A stretch of 64,000 nt of DNA, from assembly GCA_035538335.1 (NCBI GenBank), contig DATLKN010000008.1, forward strand, positions 62,001 to 126,000, read 5' to 3'. The position numbers were made by a program, and so were the translations under genes. Source of the stretch: AP-15 sp035538335. Lineage in GTDB: Bacteria; Pseudomonadota; Alphaproteobacteria; ATCC43930; CGMCC-115725. Positions 25,984 to 33,682 of this stretch are shown here, piece by piece. The notes below the pieces were generated by a model that was not told the origin of the DNA, made no database searches, and was given only the letters and a program-made list of their open reading frames with translations. Position 1 is the first letter of the stretch, and each line of letters starts with the position of its first letter.

Positions 25984-26313
25984 ATGAAGGACGGTTCTGC
26001 GAGCAACGATATTCCCGGTCCGGCCAGGCGCGGTCATGTCGTTCAGCGCGTCATCGTCGACGGCTGGACGACCGCCGACGCCGCCCGCGCCGCCGGAGTC
26101 GATGAGCGCAGCGTTGCCCGCTGGGTCGCCGATTACCGGCGCCGCGGCATGGCGAGCCTGCGCGAGGACGGACGCAGGTGGAATTTGCCTCAGCGGTTTG
26201 TCGTCTTCCTCCGGACCGTGCGTCGCGCGGCCTTGCATTGGCTTGGCGCGTACTCCGCCGCTCCGCCGGAAAGCCCAAGCCCGCTGCGCCTCACTCGCGA
26301 CGACCGCCGCTGA
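25984..26313 (+). CDS. Small helix-turn-helix protein (IS481-like N-terminal type)
   Basis: A 109-residue protein. Residues about 15-60 are a homeodomain-like HTH (VQRVIVDGWTTADAARAAG, then DERSVARWVADYRRRGMASL) as at the N-terminus of IS481-type transposases. The rest has no DDE catalytic domain and is not recognised. It could be a truncated transposase or a small DNA-binding protein. It ends 51 bases before the Crp/Fnr gene. Confidence 0.55.
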   Translation: MKDGSASNDIPGPARRGHVVQRVIVDGWTTADAARAAGVDERSVARWVADYRRRGMASLREDGRRWNLPQRFVVFLRTVRRAALHWLGAYSAAPPESPSPLRLTRDDRR

Positions 26314-26364
26314 CGCCCCGTTTTTCGCTGCCGGCGGACCGGATAATCGCGTAGATACCTCGGG

Positions 26365-27003
26365 GTGGACCAAGATCTGCGCCAGCCGGCCGCTGCTCTG
26401 GACGCCTTGCCGTCTGCCCTGGATGCCGGCAGCGCCGTGCGTGAGCTTGCTGCTGGCGAACTGCTGTTTCGGCAGGGCGACCGTGCTGCCGCGATCTACA
26501 AGGTCGAAAGCGGCCGGCTCCGCCTCATCCGCCGCACCGTCGATGACCATTTGGTAATTCTGCATACGGCGCAGCGCGGCGAGTTGTTCACGGAAGCCGC
26601 GCTCTTTGCCGATGCCTATCATTGCGATGCCGTCGCTGCCGCGCCGTCGCGCGTTCGGGTCTATCCGAAGGCAAAGGTGATGGCAGCGCTCCGCTCCGAC
26701 CCGGCGCTCGCCGAAGCTTTCATGGCGCGGCTCGCCCGGCAGCTGCAGGAACTTCGCGCCCGCATGGAGCTGCGCAACGTTCGTTCCGCGCGCGAGCGCG
26801 TGTTGCAATACCTGCGTCTGAATGTCGGCATCGACGGTCGCAGCGTCCCGCTGGAGGGCGAGCTTCAAGACATCGCGGCCGAAATCGGTATCACCCGCGA
26901 GGCGCTCTACCGGACGCTCGCGGCACTCGAAGCCGAAGGGCGCCTGACCCGCACTGATGCGGTAATCCGGCTCGACAGAACAGACGGAACCGGGCGCACT
27001 TGA
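26365..27003 (+). CDS. Crp/Fnr family transcriptional regulator
   Basis: A 212-residue regulator with an N-terminal cyclic-nucleotide-binding-type beta-barrel (GELLFRQGDRAAAIYKVESG), a long dimerisation helix and a C-terminal winged HTH with the recognition helix near ITREALYRTLAALEAEG. It has no FNR-type cysteine cluster, so it does not bind an oxygen-sensing Fe-S cluster of that kind; DNR/NnrR-type (NO-responsive) or other effectors are possible. The start is the GTG at 26365. A perfect FNR/DNR-type box overlaps its stop codon and faces the next gene, which makes it the likely local regulator of both Met-rich genes downstream. Confidence 0.88.
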   Translation: MDQDLRQPAAALDALPSALDAGSAVRELAAGELLFRQGDRAAAIYKVESGRLRLIRRTVDDHLVILHTAQRGELFTEAALFADAYHCDAVAAAPSRVRVYPKAKVMAALRSDPALAEAFMARLARQLQELRARMELRNVRSARERVLQYLRLNVGIDGRSVPLEGELQDIAAEIGITREALYRTLAALEAEGRLTRTDAVIRLDRTDGTGRT

Positions 27004-27013
27004 TTCACATCAA
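27000..27013 (+). promoter_or_regulatory. FNR/DNR-type box upstream of the HiPIP-like gene
   Basis: TTGAT-TCAC-ATCAA matches the TTGAT-N4-ATCAA consensus of FNR-type regulators at all ten defined bases. It overlaps the stop codon of the regulator gene and its centre lies 65 bases before the ATG of the next gene. No good -10 box is seen at the class II distance. Confidence 0.8.
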
Positions 27014-27071
27014 TGCCGCTCGCCCACACCACTTAGACGGTGATTCCATAGAATTGCGGACGGGAAATCTG

Positions 27072-27407
27072 ATGCTGTCGCGGCGCGAATGGATCGAGCG
27101 GTTCGCGACTTTGGTCACCATGGCCGGATTTGCCCGGCAGGCGGCGGCAGCCGGAGCGAACGGAAAGGTCACCCAGGCAGCTGCGCAATACCAGAACCAT
27201 CCGAAGAACGGGCAGATGTGCGGCATGTGCAAGTTCTACATCCCTCCCGGCGGTCGGGCCGGGGCCGGGATGATGGGCGGCGGCATGATGGGTCGCGGCA
27301 TGACGCGTGGCCACGCCGGGATGATGGCGGCCGGAACCTGCGAACTGGTCGAGGGATCGATCGGCCCGATGGGTTGGTGCCTGCTCTACCGACCGCTTTC
27401 TGGCTGA
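27072..27407 (+). CDS. Exported HiPIP-like Met-rich protein
   Basis: A 111-residue protein with a Tat-like start (MLSRREWIERFATLVTMAG) and a cleavage region AAAAGA. The mature part has CGMCKFY, a Gly/Met-rich stretch (MMGGGMMGRGMTRGHAGMM), and CELVEGSIGPMGWC. The spacing C-x2-C ... C ... GWC is that of high-potential iron-sulfur proteins, which carry one 4Fe-4S cluster and pass electrons in the periplasm. The Met-rich insert between the cysteine pairs is unusual and could bind copper. A perfect FNR-type box sits upstream. Confidence 0.7.
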   Translation: MLSRREWIERFATLVTMAGFARQAAAAGANGKVTQAAAQYQNHPKNGQMCGMCKFYIPPGGRAGAGMMGGGMMGRGMTRGHAGMMAAGTCELVEGSIGPMGWCLLYRPLSG

Positions 27408-27444
27408 ACCTCCACCGCCGACAGGGGAGAGTGCCTCGGGTGAC

Positions 27445-27486
27445 ATGATCCCGATCATGCGCATGCCGCCGTTCGGCCCTTAAAAT
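27445..27486 (+). promoter_or_regulatory. Class II FNR-type promoter of the Met/His-rich gene
   Basis: ATGAT-CCCG-ATCAT (27445-27458) is a perfect palindrome that matches the FNR consensus at 8 of 10 bases, and TAAAAT at 27481-27486 is a good -10 box. The predicted start near 27493 puts the box centre at -41.5, the class II activation position of FNR and CRP. Confidence 0.6.
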
Positions 27487-27520
27487 GCGCCCTCACAGAG
27501 CCTTTAACGGGAGTTTTACA

Positions 27521-28198
27521 ATGCGTCGCACCATCAGGCTTCTCGGCATAGCCGCCGTGCTCGCCATCACCGCCGCCGGTCTCGCGCTCGCCCAGACGAT
27601 GCCCGCACAGCAGCAAATGGGTCCCGGCCAGAGGCAGGGGATGATGCAATCCGGGGGGCAGGCGATGGGGCCGGAGCGTATGCAGGAAATGATGGGCCGG
27701 CATCACGGGATGATGCCGATGGGTGGCCGCAGCGGTATGCAGGTGCCGACTTTCCCGGGTCAGGACGCTTTCGGGGCGATCCAGGAAATCGTCCGCATCC
27801 TCGAGGCCGATCCGAAGACGGACTGGTCGAAGGTCAACCTCGAGGCATTGCGCCAGCACCTGATCGATATGAACGATGTTACCCTCAAAGCCGACGTCGC
27901 GGCCAAACCCGTCCCTGGCGGTATCCGCGTCGCGGTCACCGGCATCGGCCGCACGATTGCCGCCATCAAGCGGATGGTCCCCGATCAGGCGGCGATGATC
28001 GACGCGACCCATCCGCGGGGTTGGAGCGCGAAGACCGAGCCGCTGCCGAATGGCGTCACGTTCACGGTCACCGCGAAAGATCGCAGGCAGGTCGAGATCA
28101 TTCGCGGCCTCGGCTTTATCGGCGTCATGGCGAGCGGCAGCTATCATCAGATGCACCACTTGGCGATGGCCAAGGGCGCATTCATGCAGATGCACTGA
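27521..28198 (+). CDS. Exported Met/His-rich protein of unknown function
   Basis: A 225-residue protein. A signal peptide (about residues 1-25, ending ALALAQ) is followed by a Met/Gln/Gly-rich segment with MMGRHHGMMPMGG, likely to bind a soft metal such as copper, and then a folded domain (about 85-210) that is not recognised, with a second Met/His cluster at the C-terminus (YHQMHHLAMAKGAFMQMH). I chose ATG 27521 because the hydrophobic signal starts there. It follows the HiPIP-like gene and has its own FNR-type promoter. The function is unknown; periplasmic metal handling under low oxygen or nitrosative conditions is an inference. Confidence 0.65.
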   Translation: MRRTIRLLGIAAVLAITAAGLALAQTMPAQQQMGPGQRQGMMQSGGQAMGPERMQEMMGRHHGMMPMGGRSGMQVPTFPGQDAFGAIQEIVRILEADPKTDWSKVNLEALRQHLIDMNDVTLKADVAAKPVPGGIRVAVTGIGRTIAAIKRMVPDQAAMIDATHPRGWSAKTEPLPNGVTFTVTAKDRRQVEIIRGLGFIGVMASGSYHQMHHLAMAKGAFMQMH

Positions 28199-28375
28199 CC
28201 GGGGGCATGACGCTCCGAGGGGTCACAGCTCTCTGGCGAAGGTCGAACAAACTCCGGCCGGCGTCGTCGGCTGAAGCCCTGATCTGGCCTGGAAGTTCGC
28301 CCGGTTTCACGGCATAATTTACCGCGGACGGAGATCCTCGCCTCACGCGCGGGTGCCCGGCCGGGGGGTGGGGGA

Positions 28376-29194
28376 ATGCGGGAGATCGCACTGCGGCGGC
28401 GCGCTGTGCTGCGCCTCGCCGCGGGCGCCGTTGCAGCGTTCGCGGGCGCTTCGGCAGGCGAAGCCGCTCGGGCATGGCCGCCTTTGCCGAAACGCAAGCC
28501 GTTGCCGTTCGAGCGGCCGACCGTGGCGCTCGACCCCGGGCATGGCGGCAATGATCCGGGCGCGATCGCCCCGGACGGCGTCTATGAAAAGACGATCACG
28601 CTCGCAACCGCGCGCGCCCTGGCGTATGAGCTGTCGCTGTCCCGCCGCTACCGGGTCGTGCTGACGCGCTACCGCGACGAATTCGTGCCGCTCGAAGAGC
28701 GCGTCGCGCGCGCCCACGCGGCGCATGCCGACATATTCCTGTCGCTGCATGCCGACGCGCTGCCGAACACGGCGATGCGCGGCGCTTCCGTCTTCACCTG
28801 GTCGGCGAAGGCCTCCGATGGCGAAGCGGCCCTTCTCGCCAAGAGCGAGAACGAGGGTGCACTCGCGCATCTCGGCCTCGGCCGCGAACCGCGCGAGGTG
28901 GGCAATGTCCTTCTCGACCTGCTGCACCGCGAGAACGCCAACCGCTCGATCGTCCTGGCGCACAAGGTGGCCGGCGAGCTGCGGCGGCAGGTGGCGCTGC
29001 TCGAACGCCCGCTGCGCTCGGCCGGCTTTGTCGTGCTGAGCGCGCCCGACATTCCCTCGGCCCTCGTCGAGCTCGGCTGCCTCTCCAACCCCGGGGAAGA
29101 ACGCCTCTTGGAAGAGCCGGGCTATCGGCGGCGCCTCGCCGCGGCGCTGGCTCGCGGCATCGGCGATTATTTCGCCTTCCCCCCGGCGGCGTGA
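28376..29194 (+). CDS. N-acetylmuramoyl-L-alanine amidase (Amidase_3)
   Basis: A 272-residue exported zinc amidase that cuts the amide bond between MurNAc and the stem peptide. The start MREIALRRRAVLRLAAGAV is a Tat-like signal. The zinc motif is DPGHGGNDPGA (H near 56), followed by a glutamate in YEKTIT, LHAD (second histidine) and SALVELGCLSNPGEE with the catalytic glutamate. It resembles AmiC-type amidases but lacks an AMIN domain. A G-rich stretch precedes the ATG. Activity normally needs an EnvC/NlpD-type activator, not seen here. Confidence 0.88.
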   Translation: MREIALRRRAVLRLAAGAVAAFAGASAGEAARAWPPLPKRKPLPFERPTVALDPGHGGNDPGAIAPDGVYEKTITLATARALAYELSLSRRYRVVLTRYRDEFVPLEERVARAHAAHADIFLSLHADALPNTAMRGASVFTWSAKASDGEAALLAKSENEGALAHLGLGREPREVGNVLLDLLHRENANRSIVLAHKVAGELRRQVALLERPLRSAGFVVLSAPDIPSALVELGCLSNPGEERLLEEPGYRRRLAAALARGIGDYFAFPPAA

Positions 29195-29282
29195 GGCGGG
29201 CCGGCGAATTCTGCGCTCTCCTCTTTTCCTCGCCGTCCTGGCATAGTCGAGGCGCCGCCGTCGCGGCCTTTCGGGGGTGGTC

Positions 29283-30353
29283 ATGTTGGTGTTTCGCCAG
29301 CTCTTCGACGCCCAGTCCTCGACCTACACCTATCTGCTCGGCGACGGGCACAGCGGGGACGCGGTCATCATCGATCCGGTCTTCGAGCAGATCCGGCGCG
29401 ACAAGGCGCTCCTCGACGAATTGGGCCTCGAGCTGCGGTTCGTCCTCGAAACTCACGTGCATGCCGACCATGTGACCGGCGCCTGGCTGTTGAAGGCGGC
29501 AACCGGCTGCCGGATCGCGCTCTCGGCGGCGAGCGGCGCGGAGGGTGCCGACCGCTACCTCGTGCACGATGACGTCGTGTCCTTCGGCCCGCGCAATCTG
29601 CAAGTCCGCGCGACCCCTGGGCATACCTCGGGCTGTCTCACTTATGTCCTCGACGACCGCAGCATGGCCTTCACCGGCGATTGCCTGATGGTGCGCGGCA
29701 GCGGCCGCACCGATTTCCAACAGGGCGATCCGCACGCGATGTACCGCTCTATCCGCGACCAGATCTTCACGCTGCCCGATGCGTGCCTTCTTTATCCGGC
29801 GCACGACTACCGCGGGCTGACGGTGACGAGCGTGCGCGAGGAGCGGCTCTTCAACCCGCGTCTCGGCGGCGAGATCGGCGAATCCGATTTCGTCGGCTAC
29901 ATGCAGAATTTACGCCTGGCGCATCCGAAGCAGATCGATGTCGCGGTGCCGGCGAACCTCAAATGCGGCCGGCCGGAAGGCGGCAGCGCCGCCGCCGAGC
30001 CGGGCTGGGCGCCGCTGCGCTACACCTTCGCCGGCATCTGGGAGATCGATCCGCACACCCTCGAAGAACACGCCGACGCGGTGCAGATCCTCGACGTGCG
30101 CGAGCCGCAGGAGTTCGAGGGGCCGCTTGGGCACATCAAGGGCGCGATGCTGATCCCGCTCGGCGCGCTCGCCGAGCGGGTGCAGGAGCTCTCCCGCGAC
30201 CGCCCGATCGTCGCGCTGTGCCGCGCCGGCAGCCGTTCGGCGCAGGCGACGGTGATCCTGCGCCAGGCCGGCTTCAACGACGTCGCCAACCTCAACGGCG
30301 GCATGCTGCGCTGGCGCGCCGAGGGCCACCCGGTTGTCGGCGGCAGCGCTTGA
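29283..30353 (+). CDS. Persulfide dioxygenase-rhodanese fusion
   Basis: A 356-residue protein. The N-terminal metallo-beta-lactamase domain carries ETHVHADHVTGA, a GHTSGCL histidine and DCLMVRGSGRTDFQQGD, the signature of ETHE1-type persulfide dioxygenases that oxidise glutathione persulfide to sulfite. The C-terminal rhodanese domain (about residues 250-356) has the active-site loop CRAGSRS with its cysteine intact. Fusions of this kind couple sulfane-sulfur transfer to persulfide oxidation and are known from Burkholderia (BpPRF). The ATG at 29283 (MLVFRQLFD) is chosen over a GTG two codons upstream. Confidence 0.9.
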   Translation: MLVFRQLFDAQSSTYTYLLGDGHSGDAVIIDPVFEQIRRDKALLDELGLELRFVLETHVHADHVTGAWLLKAATGCRIALSAASGAEGADRYLVHDDVVSFGPRNLQVRATPGHTSGCLTYVLDDRSMAFTGDCLMVRGSGRTDFQQGDPHAMYRSIRDQIFTLPDACLLYPAHDYRGLTVTSVREERLFNPRLGGEIGESDFVGYMQNLRLAHPKQIDVAVPANLKCGRPEGGSAAAEPGWAPLRYTFAGIWEIDPHTLEEHADAVQILDVREPQEFEGPLGHIKGAMLIPLGALAERVQELSRDRPIVALCRAGSRSAQATVILRQAGFNDVANLNGGMLRWRAEGHPVVGGSA

Positions 30354-30366
30354 TCTGCCGGCAGCG

Positions 30367-30440
30367 AGATCGCTTCGTCGCTCCGCTCCTCGCAATGACA
30401 GCCCGCTCCCATGTCATTGCGAGCGCAGCAAAGCAATCTT
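30367..30440. repeat. Palindromic repeat (GTCATTGCGAGCG family)
   Basis: Two inverted arms, GATCGCTTCGTCGCTCCG...TCGCAATGACA and TGTCATTGCGAGCGCAGC...GCAATC. The same element occurs at 43102-43176 and 55131-55222. Confidence 0.85.
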
Positions 30441-30501
30441 CCAGATGCCATGCTAAGCTCGACCTGGGAAACGCAAGGACGCAAAGAAGAAAGGAAACGC
30501 C

Positions 30502-32211
30502 ATGGCCTATGACCTGCTGATCAAGAACGGCCGCATCGTCGACGGCTCGGGCATGCCGGCATTCCGCGGCGACGTCGCGGTCAAGGACGGCAAGATCGCC
30601 GAACTCGGCAAGCTTTCCGGGCCAGCCGACAAGGTCATCGACGCAGGCGGCCGGGCGGTCGCGCCCGGCTTCATTGACAATCATTGCCATTACGACGCGC
30701 AGGTCACCTGGGACCCGCTGTGCTCCTATTCCTGCGACCATGGCGCGACGACCGTCATCTTCGGCAATTGCTCGCTCGCGCTCGCGCCCGTGAAGCCCGG
30801 CACCGAGAAGCGCGTCGCCGAGTTCCTCTCCTACGTCGAGGCGATCCCGGTCGAGGTGCTCGACACGGTCGAGTTCGATTGGGAGACGATCCCGCAATAC
30901 ATGGAAAAGCTCGACCGCCGTCTCGGCGTCAACGTCGGCACGCTGATCGGCCATTCGGCGGTGCGCTATTACGTGATGGGCGAGGATTGCCAGAAGCGCG
31001 CCGCCACCGAAGACGAGCTGAAAGCCATGCAGGCGGTCGTGCGCGACGGCATGGACGCAGGCGCGCTTGGCCTCTCGGTGTCGCGTAACCGCGGCCATTA
31101 CGATCCACAGGGCGTGCACATCCCGGCGCTCTGGGCGGACGAGGCCGAGATCTTCGCGCTCGGCGACGTGCTGCGCGAGCTCGGCACCGGCACGATCCAG
31201 TCGGGCGGAGGCCGCGCCGCCGAGATGAAGGACGGGCTGATGAGCCGGCTCTCGGAAGCCACCGGCCGCACCGTTGTCTACAACAATCTCGGGCAAACCG
31301 TGCGCGAGCCCGATCTGTGGAAGAAGCACATGGCGCGCCTCGAGGAGACGGCGCGCGCCGGCATCCGCGCCTACCCGCTGTGCAGCCCGAACCGGGTGAC
31401 GCAGAGCTTCACGATGAAGAACTGCCAGGTGTTCCGTGGCGCGCCGACCTGGCACCCGATCCTCCTCGCCCCGGACGCCGAGAAATTGCGCGCCTACGGC
31501 GATCCCGCGATCCGCCAGAAACTGCACGAGGAGGTGGTCGAGCATCGGGTGACGGTGCCCGCGGCCGGCTATTCCCGCAGCTGGTGGGATTACATGTGGG
31601 TCGATGAACCGGCGCTCAAAAAGAACAAGGGCCTCAAGGGCAAGACGATCGGCGAGATCGCCAGGGCGCAGGGCAAGCGCGTCATCGACGCCTTTCTCGA
31701 CCTCGTCGTCGAGGAGCGGCTCGAAACGATCTTCATGCAGGCCGAGAACAACGTCGACAACGAGGCGATGGCGAAGATCCTCACTCATCCGAATGCCATC
31801 GTCGGCCTCTCGGACGGCGGCGCGCATGTGCAGTTTCACGGCGGCTACGGCTATTCGACGCGGCTCCTCTCCGAATGGGTGCGCGAAAAGCAGGTGATGT
31901 CGTTGGAACAGGCGGTGCGGCGCCTCACCTTCGATTCCGCTTCCGCCTTCGGCCTCTACGACCGCGGGTTGTTGCGCCCCGGCATGGCGGCCGACATCGT
32001 GATCTTCGATCCCGAGACGGTGCGCCCGCTGCCGGAAAGCATCGTGCACGATTTCCCGGCCGGCGGCTGGCGCTTCAAGGAGCCGGCGGCCGGCATCGCC
32101 GCGACGATCGTCAACGGCGAGGTCCTGCTCGAAGACGGCACCCACACCGGCGCGCTCCCCGGCCGCGTCTTGCGCAACAGCCGCTACCGGATGAACGGCG
32201 CCGCGGCCTGA
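30502..32211 (+). CDS. N-acyl-D-amino-acid deacylase family amidohydrolase
   Basis: A 569-residue zinc amidohydrolase of the D-aminoacylase family. The N-terminal beta-sandwich (LLIKNGRIVDGSGMPAF) leads to the first metal motif in IDNHCHYDAQVTWDP; GLSDGGAHVQFH near 435 holds the late aspartate/histidine and the sandwich closes with GMAADIVIFDPETV. Members deacylate N-acyl-D-amino acids or related cyclic amides; the substrate is not known here. A GAAAGGAAACG ribosome-binding site lies before the ATG. Not obviously linked to the molybdenum hydroxylase downstream. Confidence 0.87.
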   Translation: MAYDLLIKNGRIVDGSGMPAFRGDVAVKDGKIAELGKLSGPADKVIDAGGRAVAPGFIDNHCHYDAQVTWDPLCSYSCDHGATTVIFGNCSLALAPVKPGTEKRVAEFLSYVEAIPVEVLDTVEFDWETIPQYMEKLDRRLGVNVGTLIGHSAVRYYVMGEDCQKRAATEDELKAMQAVVRDGMDAGALGLSVSRNRGHYDPQGVHIPALWADEAEIFALGDVLRELGTGTIQSGGGRAAEMKDGLMSRLSEATGRTVVYNNLGQTVREPDLWKKHMARLEETARAGIRAYPLCSPNRVTQSFTMKNCQVFRGAPTWHPILLAPDAEKLRAYGDPAIRQKLHEEVVEHRVTVPAAGYSRSWWDYMWVDEPALKKNKGLKGKTIGEIARAQGKRVIDAFLDLVVEERLETIFMQAENNVDNEAMAKILTHPNAIVGLSDGGAHVQFHGGYGYSTRLLSEWVREKQVMSLEQAVRRLTFDSASAFGLYDRGLLRPGMAADIVIFDPETVRPLPESIVHDFPAGGWRFKEPAAGIAATIVNGEVLLEDGTHTGALPGRVLRNSRYRMNGAAA

Positions 32212-32212
32212 C

Positions 32213-32258
32213 ACCCTCTCCGCCCCTGGGGGCGGAAAGGGCAGGGTGAGGTGGGGGC
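32213..32258. repeat. Palindromic repeat (CCCTCTCCGCCCC family)
   Basis: An imperfect hairpin of the C-rich/G-rich family between the deacylase and the molybdenum hydroxylase genes (arms CCCTCTCCGCCCC and GGGCGGAAAGGGCAGGG). Confidence 0.6.
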
Positions 32259-32321
32259 TTCATCGGGCCACGTTCGTGCTAACATGCGGCACCGCCCCAG
32301 CTTTCCCGCGAGGCCGCGCCC

Positions 32322-33185
32322 GTGAAGCCCGCCCGTTTCGACTACCACCGCCCCGCTTCGATCGACGAGGCGATCGCCGTGCTCGCCCGCTATGACGGCG
32401 AGGCGCGCATCCTCGCCGGCGGCCAGAGCCTCGTGCCCATGATGAATTTCCGCATCGCAACGCCGGCCGCGCTCGTCGACATCAACCGCATCGCCGCGCT
32501 CGCCCATATCACGGTCGAGGGAGATATTGTGCGTGTCGGCGCGATGACGCGGCAGCGCGAGATCGAGCATTCGCCCGTCATCAAGGAGAAGCTGCCGCTG
32601 CTCGCCGAGGCGATCAGGCTCGTCGGGCATCTGCCGACGCGTTCGCGCGGCACGGTTGGCGGCTCGATCGCGCATGCCGACCCGGCGGCCGAGATCCCGA
32701 TGGTGCTGGTGGCGCTCGACGGCGAGGTCGTCGCGAAGGGGCCGAAGGGCGAGCGGCATATCGCGGCGCGCGATCTCTTCCAGGACGCGCTGACGACAAG
32801 CCTTTCTTCGGACGAGGTCCTGACTGAAGTGCGTTTCCCCGTGATGCCGGCGAATGCCGGCTGTGCCCTCGAGGAATTCTCCCGCCGGCACGGCGACTTC
32901 GCGCTGACCGCGATCGCCGCGGTCATCGTCCGCGACGGCGACAAATGCACGCGCGCGCAGCTGGCGACGGGCGGCGTCGAGCCGGCTCCGCGCCGGCAAT
33001 CCGCCGCCGAGGCGATCCTGATGGAAAGGGGCCTCGGCGAGGAGGCGATCGCCGCCGCCGCAGCGAAGGCGGCCGAGGGCGTCGAGCCCTTGTCCGACCA
33101 CCACGCTTCGGGCGACTACCGCCGGCACCTGACGCGCGTGCTTTTGGAGCGCGCGGTCAAGCGCGCGATCGGCGCGCGGTCCTGA
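32322..33185 (+). CDS. Molybdenum hydroxylase FAD-binding (medium) subunit
   Basis: A 287-residue FAD subunit of the xanthine dehydrogenase/CO dehydrogenase family. The first FAD motif is RILAGGQSLVPMMNFR and the second TRSRGTVGGSIAHADPAAE. The subunit passes electrons from the Fe-S subunit to an acceptor. It is short and lacks the extra 4Fe-4S loop of 4-hydroxybenzoyl-CoA reductase HcrB, so that function is unlikely. The start is the GTG at 32322. Operon with the two genes below. Confidence 0.88.
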   Translation: MKPARFDYHRPASIDEAIAVLARYDGEARILAGGQSLVPMMNFRIATPAALVDINRIAALAHITVEGDIVRVGAMTRQREIEHSPVIKEKLPLLAEAIRLVGHLPTRSRGTVGGSIAHADPAAEIPMVLVALDGEVVAKGPKGERHIAARDLFQDALTTSLSSDEVLTEVRFPVMPANAGCALEEFSRRHGDFALTAIAAVIVRDGDKCTRAQLATGGVEPAPRRQSAAEAILMERGLGEEAIAAAAAKAAEGVEPLSDHHASGDYRRHLTRVLLERAVKRAIGARS

Positions 33186-33196
33186 GGGTGAGCGCG

Positions 33197-33682
33197 ATGT
33201 CGGAGGTCGAAATCCGCCTCACTGTCAACGGCCGCAGCTGTGCCGGGCGTTGCGAGCCGCGCAAATTGCTCGTCGATTTCCTGCGCGAGGATCTGGGGCT
33301 CACCGGCACCCATATCGGCTGCGAGCACGGCATTTGCGGCGCCTGCACGATCCTTGTCGACGGCGCGGCGGCACGCTCGTGCCTGTTGTTCGCGGTGCAG
33401 GGCGAGGGGGCCGAACTCGTCACCGTCGAAGGGCTCGCTAAGGAGAATGGCGAGCTCAACCCGCTGCAGCAGGCGTTCCACCAGCACCACGCGCTGCAAT
33501 GCGGCTTCTGCACTCCCGGCATGCTGATCGCCGCGACCGATTTCTTGCGGCTCAATCCGAGCCCGAGCCGCGACGAGATCCGCGAGGGTTTGTCGGCGGT
33601 GTTGTGCCGCTGCACCGGCTACCGCAACATCGTCGATGCGGTCGAGGCGGCGGCCCCTGCGATGCGTGCCGAAAAGCCGTGA
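33197..33682 (+). CDS. Molybdenum hydroxylase 2Fe-2S (small) subunit
   Basis: A 161-residue protein with two 2Fe-2S clusters: the ferredoxin-type GCEHGICGACTILVDG plus a downstream Cys, and the helical one CGFCTPGM with CRCTGYRNIVDAV. It links the molybdenum site to FAD. The ATG at 33197 is used; an in-frame GTG three codons upstream is possible. Its stop overlaps the GTG of the large subunit as GTGA. Confidence 0.88.
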   Translation: MSEVEIRLTVNGRSCAGRCEPRKLLVDFLREDLGLTGTHIGCEHGICGACTILVDGAAARSCLLFAVQGEGAELVTVEGLAKENGELNPLQQAFHQHHALQCGFCTPGMLIAATDFLRLNPSPSRDEIREGLSAVLCRCTGYRNIVDAVEAAAPAMRAEKP

